DNA of 64,000 nt, from assembly GCF_029360725.1 (NCBI RefSeq), contig NZ_JARKMY010000002.1, positions 186,001-250,000 on the forward strand, written 5' to 3'. How positions within the stretch are numbered: position 1 is the stretch's first letter; each line of letters starts with the position of its first letter. Of the stretch, positions 1 to 8,909 are shown one piece after another. Made by a program: the position numbers and the translations under genes. The notes beneath the pieces are model-generated. The model saw only the letters and a program-made list of their open reading frames with translations, did not search any database and was not told the origin of the DNA. Origin of the DNA: Chryseolinea sp. H1M3-3 (lineage in GTDB: Bacteria; Bacteroidota; Bacteroidia; Cytophagales; Cyclobacteriaceae).

Positions 1-636
1 CAGGAGCAACATATCCTACTTTGGAAGTCCTTTAAAAGTGGCGACTGGGAAGCATATACTAGTTTATATCATGCATACTACCGATCGCTTAACAACTATG
101 GACACAAGTTTACTAAAGACTTAAACCTTATCGAAGATGCAATCCATGATCTATTTGTATCGTTGTGGACAAACCGTGACAATCTTGGAAATCCTATCTC
201 GGTAAAGAATTATCTCTACAAGTCTTTTCGTAACACGCTCTTTAGAAAAATTAAAGCTGAATCGCGATTCTTTGATTTGCAGGATGATAACTCAATTCCA
301 TTTGAAATCTCATACGACCAGCAGTTGGTTCTTGATGAGGATGAAAACAGATTGCAGCAAACAATAAAAGACGTACTCTATAAATTGCCTGCACGGCAAC
401 AGGAGATTATTTACCTTCGTTTTTATGACGGCCTTTCATACGAAGAAATTGCCGAGGTAATGTGTATACATGTTAGTTCTACCTACAAGCTATTGTATAA
501 AGCACTAGAGAATTTACAGCAATCGTTAACCATCGTGAGCATTGGAATCGTGGATGTTCTTGTAAAAATATTAAATGGCCGGACCGACCTCGCCACACCT
601 TCTGCCTCAAACGTATATCCGCCAGATTTTTATTGA
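1..636 (+). CDS. ECF RNA polymerase sigma factor, 5' end cut by window edge
   Basis: This is an extracytoplasmic-function sigma-70 factor. The reading frame is open from base 1, so the true start lies outside the window; 211 residues are visible. The sigma region 2 part is at about residues 10-80 (helical, with the IEDAIHDLFVSLW stretch just before the -10 recognition helix). Sigma region 4 is at about 130-185, with LPARQQEIIYLRFYDGLSYE followed by a helix-turn-helix. The next gene is a FecR anti-sigma factor, followed by an STN-bearing SusC and a SusD. In Bacteroidota this order is the standard surface-signalling arrangement, so the factor probably drives the susCD operon and is held by the downstream FecR. 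An internal TTG at 163 falls inside region 2 and is not the start. Confidence 0.93.
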   Translation, partial: QEQHILLWKSFKSGDWEAYTSLYHAYYRSLNNYGHKFTKDLNLIEDAIHDLFVSLWTNRDNLGNPISVKNYLYKSFRNTLFRKIKAESRFFDLQDDNSIPFEISYDQQLVLDEDENRLQQTIKDVLYKLPARQQEIIYLRFYDGLSYEEIAEVMCIHVSSTYKLLYKALENLQQSLTIVSIGIVDVLVKILNGRTDLATPSASNVYPPDFY

Positions 637-778
637 TCGGAAATGTTTTCTATCGACAACGTTTGTTTCAATCGTCTTCTCTCCCATAAAATATTATTTT
701 TAAAATAATCTAAAAACCGAGGGATAATTCTGCGCCTTCCATGCTATTAGGTATGAGTGTAACAGACTTCATACCTTA

Positions 779-1819
779 ATGAGCAACCAAAACTACGCAC
801 AATACACACTAACTGATTTTTTAGAAGACGATTCCTTTATACAATGGGTCATCAATGGCGATGCAAAGTCCAACGTTTTCTGGCAATCTTTTTTGATTAG
901 CTATCCGGAAAAGGACAAGGTTGTTCAAGAAGCCGCATCGATTATTCGCGTGTACCGTAAGCAGGTGATCTTTACAAATGACGATCATCGCGAAAAAGTT
1001 TGGAATAGAATCGATGCGTCAATTCCAAAGCGGACGGTTTCTCCGACAAAGACTTTCAGACTGCCGCTTTATTTCAAAGTTGCAGCGTCAATAGCCATTT
1101 TAATCGCGTGTAGTGTTATGCTATGGACGCTGAAAAACAATCACACCACAGTTGTAACAACATCCTATGGCGAGGTAAAAGCGGTCACCCTTCCTGATCA
1201 GTCAATAGTAATGCTTAATGGCAATTCCACGCTCACCTATGAGGATTCATGGGATAACAGGGCAGCGAGGGAAGTTTGGATTAAAGGTGAGGCATACTTT
1301 GATATCAGACATTTGAATCAGGACACCGCATTTGTAATGCCTTCAGAGCGATTCATTGTTCATGGGAACGGCATTGACATTCGTGTATTGGGAACTTCAT
1401 TTAACGTGAAGAGCCGCCGAAATAAAACAAACATCGCATTGCTCAGCGGAAAAATTGAAGTGAGTTATGCAGACTCAGCATCGGTGCCATCCGGCGGGCT
1501 TGTTATGATGCCAGGCGACTATGTTGAATATTCCGGACAAAAATTGCTGATAAAGAAAAAGTTATTGAGGCCACACAAAGCAGCGACCTGGACAGTTCGC
1601 GAGATAACATTTACAGATCCTTCACTGAATGATATTATGGAAACACTACAGGATAACTACGGCTATGCAATAAATGTGGAAGATAAAGACATGATGGATA
1701 TGAAGATTGAGGGAGAAATCAGCGTAACGAGCATACAGGAATTGCTGTCACTGGTTTCTACAACGCTAAGCATACGCGTCGAGGAATCTGGAAAGGAAAT
1801 CATTATCACGCGAAAATAG
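779..1819 (+). CDS. FecR family anti-sigma factor with DUF4974 domain
   Basis: This is an inner-membrane anti-sigma regulator that pairs with the upstream ECF sigma factor. Residues 1-97 are the cytoplasmic sigma-binding part. A single membrane segment lies at about 98-118 (FKVAASIAILIACSVMLW). The periplasmic FecR domain covers about 125-235 and contains the typical VTLPDQSIVMLNGNSTLTY stretch. A DUF4974 domain ends the protein at about 275-345; in this family it is thought to contact the STN domain of the partner TonB-dependent transporter. Length (346 aa) is normal. It sits 142 bp after the sigma gene and 36 bp before susC. The proposed signal path (SusC STN to FecR to sigma) is inference from family knowledge and gene order. 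Confidence 0.95.
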   Translation: MSNQNYAQYTLTDFLEDDSFIQWVINGDAKSNVFWQSFLISYPEKDKVVQEAASIIRVYRKQVIFTNDDHREKVWNRIDASIPKRTVSPTKTFRLPLYFKVAASIAILIACSVMLWTLKNNHTTVVTTSYGEVKAVTLPDQSIVMLNGNSTLTYEDSWDNRAAREVWIKGEAYFDIRHLNQDTAFVMPSERFIVHGNGIDIRVLGTSFNVKSRRNKTNIALLSGKIEVSYADSASVPSGGLVMMPGDYVEYSGQKLLIKKKLLRPHKAATWTVREITFTDPSLNDIMETLQDNYGYAINVEDKDMMDMKIEGEISVTSIQELLSLVSTTLSIRVEESGKEIIITRK

Positions 1820-1855
1820 ATTTAAAGAAAGCCTAATATCCCTAATCAATAACCT

Positions 1856-4800
1856 ATGAAAAAATTCGACTATGCTATGATGTTACGAAGTTGTTTTCTT
1901 CTGATGGTGGCACTTAGTTTTCCACCCGGCTCCTATGCCCAACAATATGCCAGCGCGTCTGGCAATGTAAGGGGAGAGCTCCATCGATCTTCTCCCCAGA
2001 TAAGCCATACTTCGGATGATGGCATGTTAAGTCTGAAAGAGGCCTTACAATTAATTAAAGAGCAATACCATGTAAAATTTGCTTATAAAGAAGGCCTATT
2101 AGATGGCGAGAGAGTTTCTCAGACGTTGCTTCATAATGGAACTAATTCGCTTGAAAGGCTACTGTCACAACTCCTGGAAAAGTCACGGCTTGATTATAAG
2201 CGAATTAATAAAAAACAGTTTACAATTTTCCTGAACATAAATAAACCGTATCTGAAAGCAGTTACACCTGCAGGTAGCAGTGATTCAACAGCCTTACATA
2301 TAAGGTATGTACGCGATGCTTCTGTTCTCGATGTCAGTGGAACTGTCACATCCCAGGATGATGGATTACCATTACCGGGGGTTAACGTAGTATTTAAAGG
2401 AACATCAACCGGTACGACTACAGATTCGGATGGAAAATATTCCCTTACAATTCCGGATGGCGGTGGTGTTCTGGTATTTTCTTTTATTGGATATGCAACG
2501 CAGGAAATTACCGTTTCAAGCCAAACGACAATTGACGTGGTGCTGGCACAAGAAGCCCAATCGCTTAGCGAGGTAGTTGTAACAGCGCTCGGTATTTCAA
2601 AGGAGAAGAAAGCGTTGGCCTATGCGGTGAGTGAGGTTAAGGGAAGTGAATTTACGCAAGCACGTGAAACCAATGTTGCCAATGCCCTTGCTGGTAAAAT
2701 TGCCGGCGTCAATGCAACGGGTATGGCTACCGGCCCCGGTGGGTCTAGCCGCATTGTCATTCGTGGAAATGGTTCACTGAATGGAAATAACCAACCGTTG
2801 TATGTTATCAACGGTATGCCTATGGATAACAGTGTGCCCGGCGGTAGCAATCAGTCGGCCGGAGAAGGTAACAATGTTGACCGTGGTGATGGAATTGGTG
2901 GTATCAACCCGGATGATATCGAGTCCATAAGTGTATTAAAGGGTGGGCCGGCTGCGGCATTGTATGGTGCCCGTGCTTCCAACGGTGTTATTTTAATTAC
3001 GACAAAAAAAGGTAAGGCGCAAAAAGGTATCGGGGTGGAAATTAATAGCAATGTTACCTTCGAAGACATCGCCATTATTCCTGATTGGCAATATGAATAC
3101 GGACAAGGTACAGATGGCGTTAAGCCCACTACTCAAACACAGGCGAAGAGCTCAGGCAGATTATCCTATGGTGCAAAAATGGATGGTCAGCCTTACATTC
3201 AATTTGACGGACAAATGCGTCCATATTCTCCGCAGAAAAACAACTTAAAAAATTTCTATAGAACTGGCGCCAACTTCATTAATTCAATAGCATTCATCGG
3301 CGGTAATGAAGTGGTGAATTTTCGATTTGGATTGAACAATACAAGTTCGAAGAGTATTGTGCCAAACTCATCATTCAATAGAAGGATTGCCAATTTGAAT
3401 TTGAATGCTTACCTGGGAAAGAAATTAAGCATTGAAACTGTTGTTCAGTACAACATCGAGAATGGCGATAACAGGCCAAAGGTAGGCTACGCTGATCAAA
3501 ACTCGCATTGGGCAACATACCTCGTTGCCAATACAGTGGACATTAGAAGTCTCGCGCCCGGATATGATCCGGTAACTGGAAAGGAAGTAGAATGGAATCC
3601 TGTTCCGGCTGCACCCAATCCTTATTTTGTGATCAATAAGTTTCAAAACTCAGACAAGAAAAACCGCTTTCTCGGGCAGGCTAGTATAAAATATGACATA
3701 ACTGAGAAACTGTTTATCAAGGGTAGCGCAAGTCAGGATTATTATAATTTTCAATCCGAATTTATTCAACCTACCGGAAACGCTTTTGCTCCCTTGGGCA
3801 CTTATGAGAGTAGAAGGGTTATTTCATCGGAAACCAACGGTATGGTTACCGTGAATTACAATACTGACCTACTCGAGATATTAAGCTTTTCTGCAATGGT
3901 GGGTGGAAACATGCAACGGAATATTTATGATCAGACGGCCATAGACGGAGCCGAATTTACCATCCCTTATTTTTATAGCTACACCAATCTTGCTACTACC
4001 ACGACACGGCCCACTTATTCAAAAAGTGGAATCAATTCGCTTTTTGCCTCCGTTGACCTCGGTTATAAAGGATTTGTATATCTGACAATGTCAGGTAGAC
4101 AGGATTGGTTCTCTGTCCTTAATAAAAACAGCAACAGCATCTTTTACCCAGCCATTGGCGGGACGTTCGTCATCTCCGATGCCTTTGACCTGCCAAGGGT
4201 ATTCAGCTTTGCCAAACTACGTGGCTCATGGGCGCAGGTGGGTGGCGCAACGGTATCACCATATCAAATATCACAGACCTATACGATGGTTCAGGGCGGT
4301 CACAATGGAAGGCCTGTGCAGGCGCTAACTACGGATGCTTCCAACATTACGGTTGTGCCAAATCCGGATTTGCGGCCTTTGACATCAACTACGTATGAAG
4401 CAGGTATCGAAGCAGGCTTCCTCGATAATCGCGTCGGATTTGATGTTACGCTATACAATCGTAAAACAACGGATGATATTGTGCAGAGCAATATTGCACT
4501 TTCTTCGGGGTATACTGCTGCGTTGTTAAACGTGGGCGAACTTAGTAACAAAGGCGTGGAAGTACTGGTAACGGGTACCCCTGTAAGAAAGGCACAATTC
4601 GACTGGGAGGTGAGTTACAACGTAGCGTACAATGAAAGTAAAGTTGTAAAACTCGCGGACGGGATCGATAATCTTACCGTTGGAAATGGAGTAGGAGGCG
4701 GTACCATACGCAATGCTGTTGGGGGTACCTACGGTGAAGTATGGGGTTATCGCAAGTTGACAGATGAAAATGGTCAGGTTGTGTTTAATACGGCAAGCGG

Positions 4801-5374
4801 TTATGCAATCAGGGGGCCACTCGAAAGAATCGGAAATGGAATTCCTCCTTTAACCATGGGTATTACCAACAATTTCAGGTATAAAAGTTTTTCGTTGAAC
4901 ATCCTCATCGACGGAAAATTCGGGAGCGTTGTATACTCAAATCTTTACCAGTATGCCTACCGTTTCGGATTGCCGAAAGAAACGTTGCCAGGTCGCGAGA
5001 CGGGCCTGACAGTAACAGGTGTAACGCCTACCGGCGACTCATTCAGCAAAACATGGACAAAAGAGGACATTGATACGTACTACGATAATGATAAAAACTA
5101 CACCGCTATGTTTACGTTCGACAACGACTTCATCAAGCTTCGGCAGGTTATTTTAACGTACAACATCCCTGTTCAAAAAGTTTCGTTTTTAAAGTGGGCA
5201 CAAGCTGCCTCAATTTCTCTGGTGGGGCGTAATCTCTTGCTGTTGTATAAAGACAAGAAGAATGATTATTTCGATCCCGAGTCGAGCTACACCAATGGCA
5301 ATGCACAAGGTCTGGAGGCATTTGGAGTACCTAGAACGAGAAGTCTAGGGGCGAATCTTATGGTGAAATTCTAA
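1856..5374 (+). CDS. SusC/RagA family TonB-linked outer membrane transporter with STN domain
   Basis: This is an outer-membrane TonB-dependent transporter of 1172 residues that imports a nutrient handed over by the SusD lipoprotein encoded next. A signal peptide covers about residues 1-28 (cleavage after SYA). An STN signalling domain lies at about 55-115, a carboxypeptidase-regulatory-like beta-sandwich at about 160-235, and the plug begins near SLSEVVVTALG and contains the family stretch GGINPDDIESISVLKGG. The remainder is a 22-strand barrel ending in a C-terminal aromatic residue (MVKF). The STN domain, found only in transporters that take part in surface signalling, matches the FecI/FecR genes upstream. 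The substrate cannot be told from sequence. The exported PLP enzyme downstream hints at an amino-containing ligand, but that is inference. Confidence 0.96.
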   Translation: MKKFDYAMMLRSCFLLMVALSFPPGSYAQQYASASGNVRGELHRSSPQISHTSDDGMLSLKEALQLIKEQYHVKFAYKEGLLDGERVSQTLLHNGTNSLERLLSQLLEKSRLDYKRINKKQFTIFLNINKPYLKAVTPAGSSDSTALHIRYVRDASVLDVSGTVTSQDDGLPLPGVNVVFKGTSTGTTTDSDGKYSLTIPDGGGVLVFSFIGYATQEITVSSQTTIDVVLAQEAQSLSEVVVTALGISKEKKALAYAVSEVKGSEFTQARETNVANALAGKIAGVNATGMATGPGGSSRIVIRGNGSLNGNNQPLYVINGMPMDNSVPGGSNQSAGEGNNVDRGDGIGGINPDDIESISVLKGGPAAALYGARASNGVILITTKKGKAQKGIGVEINSNVTFEDIAIIPDWQYEYGQGTDGVKPTTQTQAKSSGRLSYGAKMDGQPYIQFDGQMRPYSPQKNNLKNFYRTGANFINSIAFIGGNEVVNFRFGLNNTSSKSIVPNSSFNRRIANLNLNAYLGKKLSIETVVQYNIENGDNRPKVGYADQNSHWATYLVANTVDIRSLAPGYDPVTGKEVEWNPVPAAPNPYFVINKFQNSDKKNRFLGQASIKYDITEKLFIKGSASQDYYNFQSEFIQPTGNAFAPLGTYESRRVISSETNGMVTVNYNTDLLEILSFSAMVGGNMQRNIYDQTAIDGAEFTIPYFYSYTNLATTTTRPTYSKSGINSLFASVDLGYKGFVYLTMSGRQDWFSVLNKNSNSIFYPAIGGTFVISDAFDLPRVFSFAKLRGSWAQVGGATVSPYQISQTYTMVQGGHNGRPVQALTTDASNITVVPNPDLRPLTSTTYEAGIEAGFLDNRVGFDVTLYNRKTTDDIVQSNIALSSGYTAALLNVGELSNKGVEVLVTGTPVRKAQFDWEVSYNVAYNESKVVKLADGIDNLTVGNGVGGGTIRNAVGGTYGEVWGYRKLTDENGQVVFNTASGYAIRGPLERIGNGIPPLTMGITNNFRYKSFSLNILIDGKFGSVVYSNLYQYAYRFGLPKETLPGRETGLTVTGVTPTGDSFSKTWTKEDIDTYYDNDKNYTAMFTFDNDFIKLRQVILTYNIPVQKVSFLKWAQAASISLVGRNLLLLYKDKKNDYFDPESSYTNGNAQGLEAFGVPRTRSLGANLMVKF

Positions 5375-5391
5375 TTTAAAATTCTTGAGAT

Positions 5392-6930
5392 ATGAACAAG
5401 TTTATAAAAATATTATGTCTGGTTCCGATGAGCATACTGCTCGCATCTTGTGATAACGGATTTGAAGAGATGAACGTAAATCCAAATGCATCGACCGAGG
5501 TGGTCCCAGGCTTTCTTTTTACAAATGCGCAGTTGAGCACTGTTAATGTAAACTTTACAGGTTCGGCTTACCTGACAATCGGCCAGTCAATGCAACATTT
5601 TGCAACTTATAAAGAAGTACCGGCTGCGGGTGATAAATATTTCAACTTCAGCTATTCAACGGGAGCCTGGAATGCATACTCTGGAGCAGTTATTCAAATA
5701 CAACAAGTGATTGATGCAGTGTCTGAAAATCCAATTGACATCAATAAACTGTCGGTAGCCAGAATATGGAAAGCGTATCTGTTTCACCGGCTCACAGATT
5801 TATATGGAGATGTACCATACCGGGAGGCAGGAAAAGCACTAACGGAAAAGAACTACACACCTAAATATGACCTGCAATCTGAAATTTATGCAGACATGCT
5901 GAGTGAACTTGAAGAAGCTGCAAGCGCATTTGATGACGCTCAGCCTACATTTGGAAATGCTGATTTAATCTATGGAGGAAATATTTCTAAGTGGAAAAAA
6001 TTTGCATACTCGTTGATGTTGCGTCTCGGAATGCGTTTGTCTGAAGTTGATCCCGGCGCGGCGAAAAACTGGGTTGAAAAAGCAATTGCAGGTGGCGTGA
6101 TTACTGACGATTCAGACATTGCTGTTATCAATTATGTGGATGGTTCTCAAACTATTAGCCGGAATTTTATTGCGAGTGGTTTATTGGCTACAGACTATAT
6201 CACACCTGGAGGTGATAATGTCGAGGGAGGAAAATTAGCAAAAACGTTGATCGATCACCTGAAGAACACCGCTGATCCCCGGTTGAATGTGATTTCAATA
6301 GTTTGGATTCCTTCCGGTTCTACTTTTGTTGCAGATACAAGCACAGCATTGCAAAAAGGAATGCCTAACGCAGCATTCAATTCACTTCCCGCTGAGTTCA
6401 ACTCGTTTTCGGAACCGAATCCAAATACAATCCTGAAATATAATGCTCCTTTATTAGTATTCACCAATGCTGAAGTACACCTGCTTCTGGCAGAGGCGGC
6501 ATTGAGAAATTGGTATTCAGGCAGCACGGCAGAAGCGTCGTATATGCAGGCCGTTACGTCAGGGATGAAACAGTGGTCTTTATTTGGAGGTGCTGGTGTG
6601 ATCTCGGACGATAAAATTGCTAAATATCTAGCCGCTAATCCATACAAAACCGCAGGTACCTTCAATGAACAGATGGAACAAATCCAGACTCAGAAATGGG
6701 TAACATTATTTCTGGAAGATGAATACGAGATATTTTCCAATTGGCGGCGCACGGGATATCCTGATCTAACGCCGACTAACTATCCAGGAAACTTAACAGG
6801 CGGCAAAATTCCAACGCGTTTTGTTGTGCCTGATTCTGAAGGAATATATAACACGGATAATTTTAATGAAGCGGTAGACAGGCAAGGTGGAACCAATACA
6901 CTCTCCAGTGTTGTGTGGTGGGATAAGTAA
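5392..6930 (+). CDS. SusD/RagB family nutrient-binding outer membrane lipoprotein (SusD-like 2 type)
   Basis: This surface lipoprotein forms the lid of the SusC transporter. A lipoprotein signal with lipobox LLAS-C puts the acylated cysteine at residue 20. The family stretch RLTDLYGDVPYREA is at about residues 136-149, in the helical TPR-like core. The length of 512 residues and the NPNAS sequence just after the lipid anchor fit the SusD-like 2 subgroup, which is common beside SusC proteins with unknown (often peptide or amino-acid-like) substrates. It lies 17 bp after susC and is surely in the same operon. No substrate-specific features were recognised. Confidence 0.94.
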   Translation: MNKFIKILCLVPMSILLASCDNGFEEMNVNPNASTEVVPGFLFTNAQLSTVNVNFTGSAYLTIGQSMQHFATYKEVPAAGDKYFNFSYSTGAWNAYSGAVIQIQQVIDAVSENPIDINKLSVARIWKAYLFHRLTDLYGDVPYREAGKALTEKNYTPKYDLQSEIYADMLSELEEAASAFDDAQPTFGNADLIYGGNISKWKKFAYSLMLRLGMRLSEVDPGAAKNWVEKAIAGGVITDDSDIAVINYVDGSQTISRNFIASGLLATDYITPGGDNVEGGKLAKTLIDHLKNTADPRLNVISIVWIPSGSTFVADTSTALQKGMPNAAFNSLPAEFNSFSEPNPNTILKYNAPLLVFTNAEVHLLLAEAALRNWYSGSTAEASYMQAVTSGMKQWSLFGGAGVISDDKIAKYLAANPYKTAGTFNEQMEQIQTQKWVTLFLEDEYEIFSNWRRTGYPDLTPTNYPGNLTGGKIPTRFVVPDSEGIYNTDNFNEAVDRQGGTNTLSSVVWWDK

Positions 6931-7059
6931 AAATGAATAATGTATTTCCTTTCGGGATCGATGACCCAGGTCACTGCTGCACGACAGTGAAATGGAATAC
7001 ATTTTAAACGAAAAGACTTTAAGCTTCAACAGCTAACTTTTTTATTCTTTAAGTTTCAT

Positions 7060-8274
7060 ATGATCAATCGAAGACAACTAATCCAGCGACTATCTGCATT
7101 TCCATTTTTAGGAGGTTTAATGGCAACTCCTTCGACTATCTCGGCTGGTGTAGCAAAAGCACCGAAGCGCGATTTATTTAAAGAATTAGGTGTGCGTACA
7201 TTTATAAACGCTGCTGGTACCTTAACCTACATGACAGGCTCATTGATGCACGAAGAAGTTTTGGATACCATCAATAATGCGGCGAAAGAATTTTGTATGC
7301 TGGATGAATTGCAGGATAAGGTGGGAGAAAAAATTGCCAGTTTGGTTCATTCGGAAGCCGCCGTTGTAACATCAGGGGCTTTCTCTGGGATGACGTTAGG
7401 ATTAGCTGGGATTCTTACTGGGATGGATGAAAAAAAAGTGAAGGCCCTGCCACATCTTGAATACACGGGCATGAAGTCGGAGGTTATTTGCCAGGCAAGC
7501 CATGATATTGTATACAATCAAGCGTTAACAAACACAGGGTGCAAAATCGTCAGGGTTGAAACTGCAGAAGATGTAGCAAAAGCGGTAAACGAAAGAACGG
7601 CGTTAATGCATTTTTTGCACATAGAATCGGACAAAGGCAAAATTCAGCACGAAGAATGGGTTGCACTGGGAAAGACTCACGGTATTCCAACGTCTATCGA
7701 CATCGCTGCTGACGTTCCGCCCGTATCTAATCTTTGGCGCTTCAATGACATGGGGTTTGATTTCGTTGTGATCTCAGGCGGTAAGGCTATTCGCGGCCCG
7801 CAAAGTGCTGGTTTGCTTATGGGCAAAAAAGATATTATCGCCGCGGCGCGTTTATCCATGCCACCCCGTGGATTCAATATTGGACGCGGAATGAAAATAA
7901 ACAAGGAAGAAATTCTGGGTATGTATGTGGCTTTGGAAAAATATATCAACCAGGATCATGACAAAGAATGGAAGGAGTGGGAAACACGAATCGCGTTGAT
8001 AAAAAATGCGGTTAGCACAATTCAAGGCATCACCACGGAGATTAAGATTCCTCCACTAGGCAATCATACACCGACACTTCATGTTTCGTGGGATACCGAT
8101 AAGATCAAAATAACAGATAAACAATTACGCGAAGCGTTACGCAATGGGAATCCATCTATTGAATTGGGCGGAGGAACAGCCAATAGCGTAAGCGTTACCG
8201 CATTCATGCTTAAACCCGGACAAGAAAAGATTGTTGCTACGCGATTGAAGGAAGCGTTATCAATGGTACGCTGA
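7060..8274 (+). CDS. exported SelA-like PLP-dependent enzyme (aminotransferase class V fold)
   Basis: This fold-type I PLP enzyme is related to L-seryl-tRNA selenium transferase and D-glucosaminate-6-phosphate ammonia-lyase. The body begins at about residue 38 with LGVRTFINAAGTLT, a signature of this SelA-like group. The putative Schiff-base lysine is K242 within SGGKAIRGPQSAG, and a cofactor-binding aspartate lies at D214 or D218 in SIDIAADVP. The N-terminus carries twin arginines (NRRQLIQR) and a hydrophobic stretch to about residue 30, which looks like a Tat signal, so the folded, cofactor-loaded enzyme is probably exported. It follows susD by 129 bp and precedes a strong terminator, so it is probably the last gene of the uptake operon. 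It lacks any selenocysteine context. An amine or amino-sugar lyase role is inference. Confidence 0.85.
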   Translation: MINRRQLIQRLSAFPFLGGLMATPSTISAGVAKAPKRDLFKELGVRTFINAAGTLTYMTGSLMHEEVLDTINNAAKEFCMLDELQDKVGEKIASLVHSEAAVVTSGAFSGMTLGLAGILTGMDEKKVKALPHLEYTGMKSEVICQASHDIVYNQALTNTGCKIVRVETAEDVAKAVNERTALMHFLHIESDKGKIQHEEWVALGKTHGIPTSIDIAADVPPVSNLWRFNDMGFDFVVISGGKAIRGPQSAGLLMGKKDIIAAARLSMPPRGFNIGRGMKINKEEILGMYVALEKYINQDHDKEWKEWETRIALIKNAVSTIQGITTEIKIPPLGNHTPTLHVSWDTDKIKITDKQLREALRNGNPSIELGGGTANSVSVTAFMLKPGQEKIVATRLKEALSMVR

Positions 8275-8909
8275 GCCCTGCAAAAGTGATCGACCCACGG
8301 ACACGTCTAAACTAAAAAAGAAAACCTCCTCCTGGAGGCGCTACGGGTGCACCCTCTCATCAGAAACTAAAAGCCTTCATCATCTGAAGGCTTTTAGTTA
8401 ATTTTTTTATTCTATGTACCTGGCGGTTCCACAATATTGAACCATTTTCCGGACGACCCGGCCACATTCGGAAGTTTAGTCAATCCTTGAGAAAACTATT
8501 ACAACATTTCGGTGCAGTTAAAATTTCTGGAAGCCTCAGAATCCCCCATTCATTTCAGATTTATTAGGAGATCATAAGGACAAATTTTGGCCAAGCAAAA
8601 TGTGAGAACGCGCGATCTCATAAGAAGATTCAGAGATGCAGTTAAAAGAAGCTTCTCGAGTATAAAGTATTGAGTCTACCGGAAATAATGTGAATTAAAA
8701 GTTAAATGGTATTGTGTACGAGTTCTTGTTGTCATCTCACCCAAAAGGGTCATTGCATAACCATATATAAGGTGTTTGATTTGCATGCATGTTTAAAATA
8801 CGAAACGGACTGCGGCTGGTATACTAACAGTTGTGCAGCGTGGCCGTGATTTTATTGCATTTATTGGATCGGAGAGTTTAAGAACTATAAATTTAAAACA
8901 CTGGCAATT
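8275..8909. other. intergenic region
   Basis: This 635-bp gap holds the terminator described separately and a smaller CCTCC-T-GGAGG hairpin near 8325-8340. From about 8410 to 8909 I see no convincing gene, RNA or repeat. The final part presumably holds the promoter of the amidohydrolase, but no clear Bacteroidota -33/-7 pair was found. Confidence 0.5.
8365..8408 (+). terminator. strong intrinsic terminator after the SusCD operon
   Basis: A perfect 15-bp inverted repeat (arms 8365-8379 and 8385-8399, loop TCATC) is followed by a run of seven T. The arms include AAAAGCCTTCA and TGAAGGCTTTT. It sits 90 bp after the stop of the PLP enzyme and marks the end of the transport operon. Confidence 0.9.
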
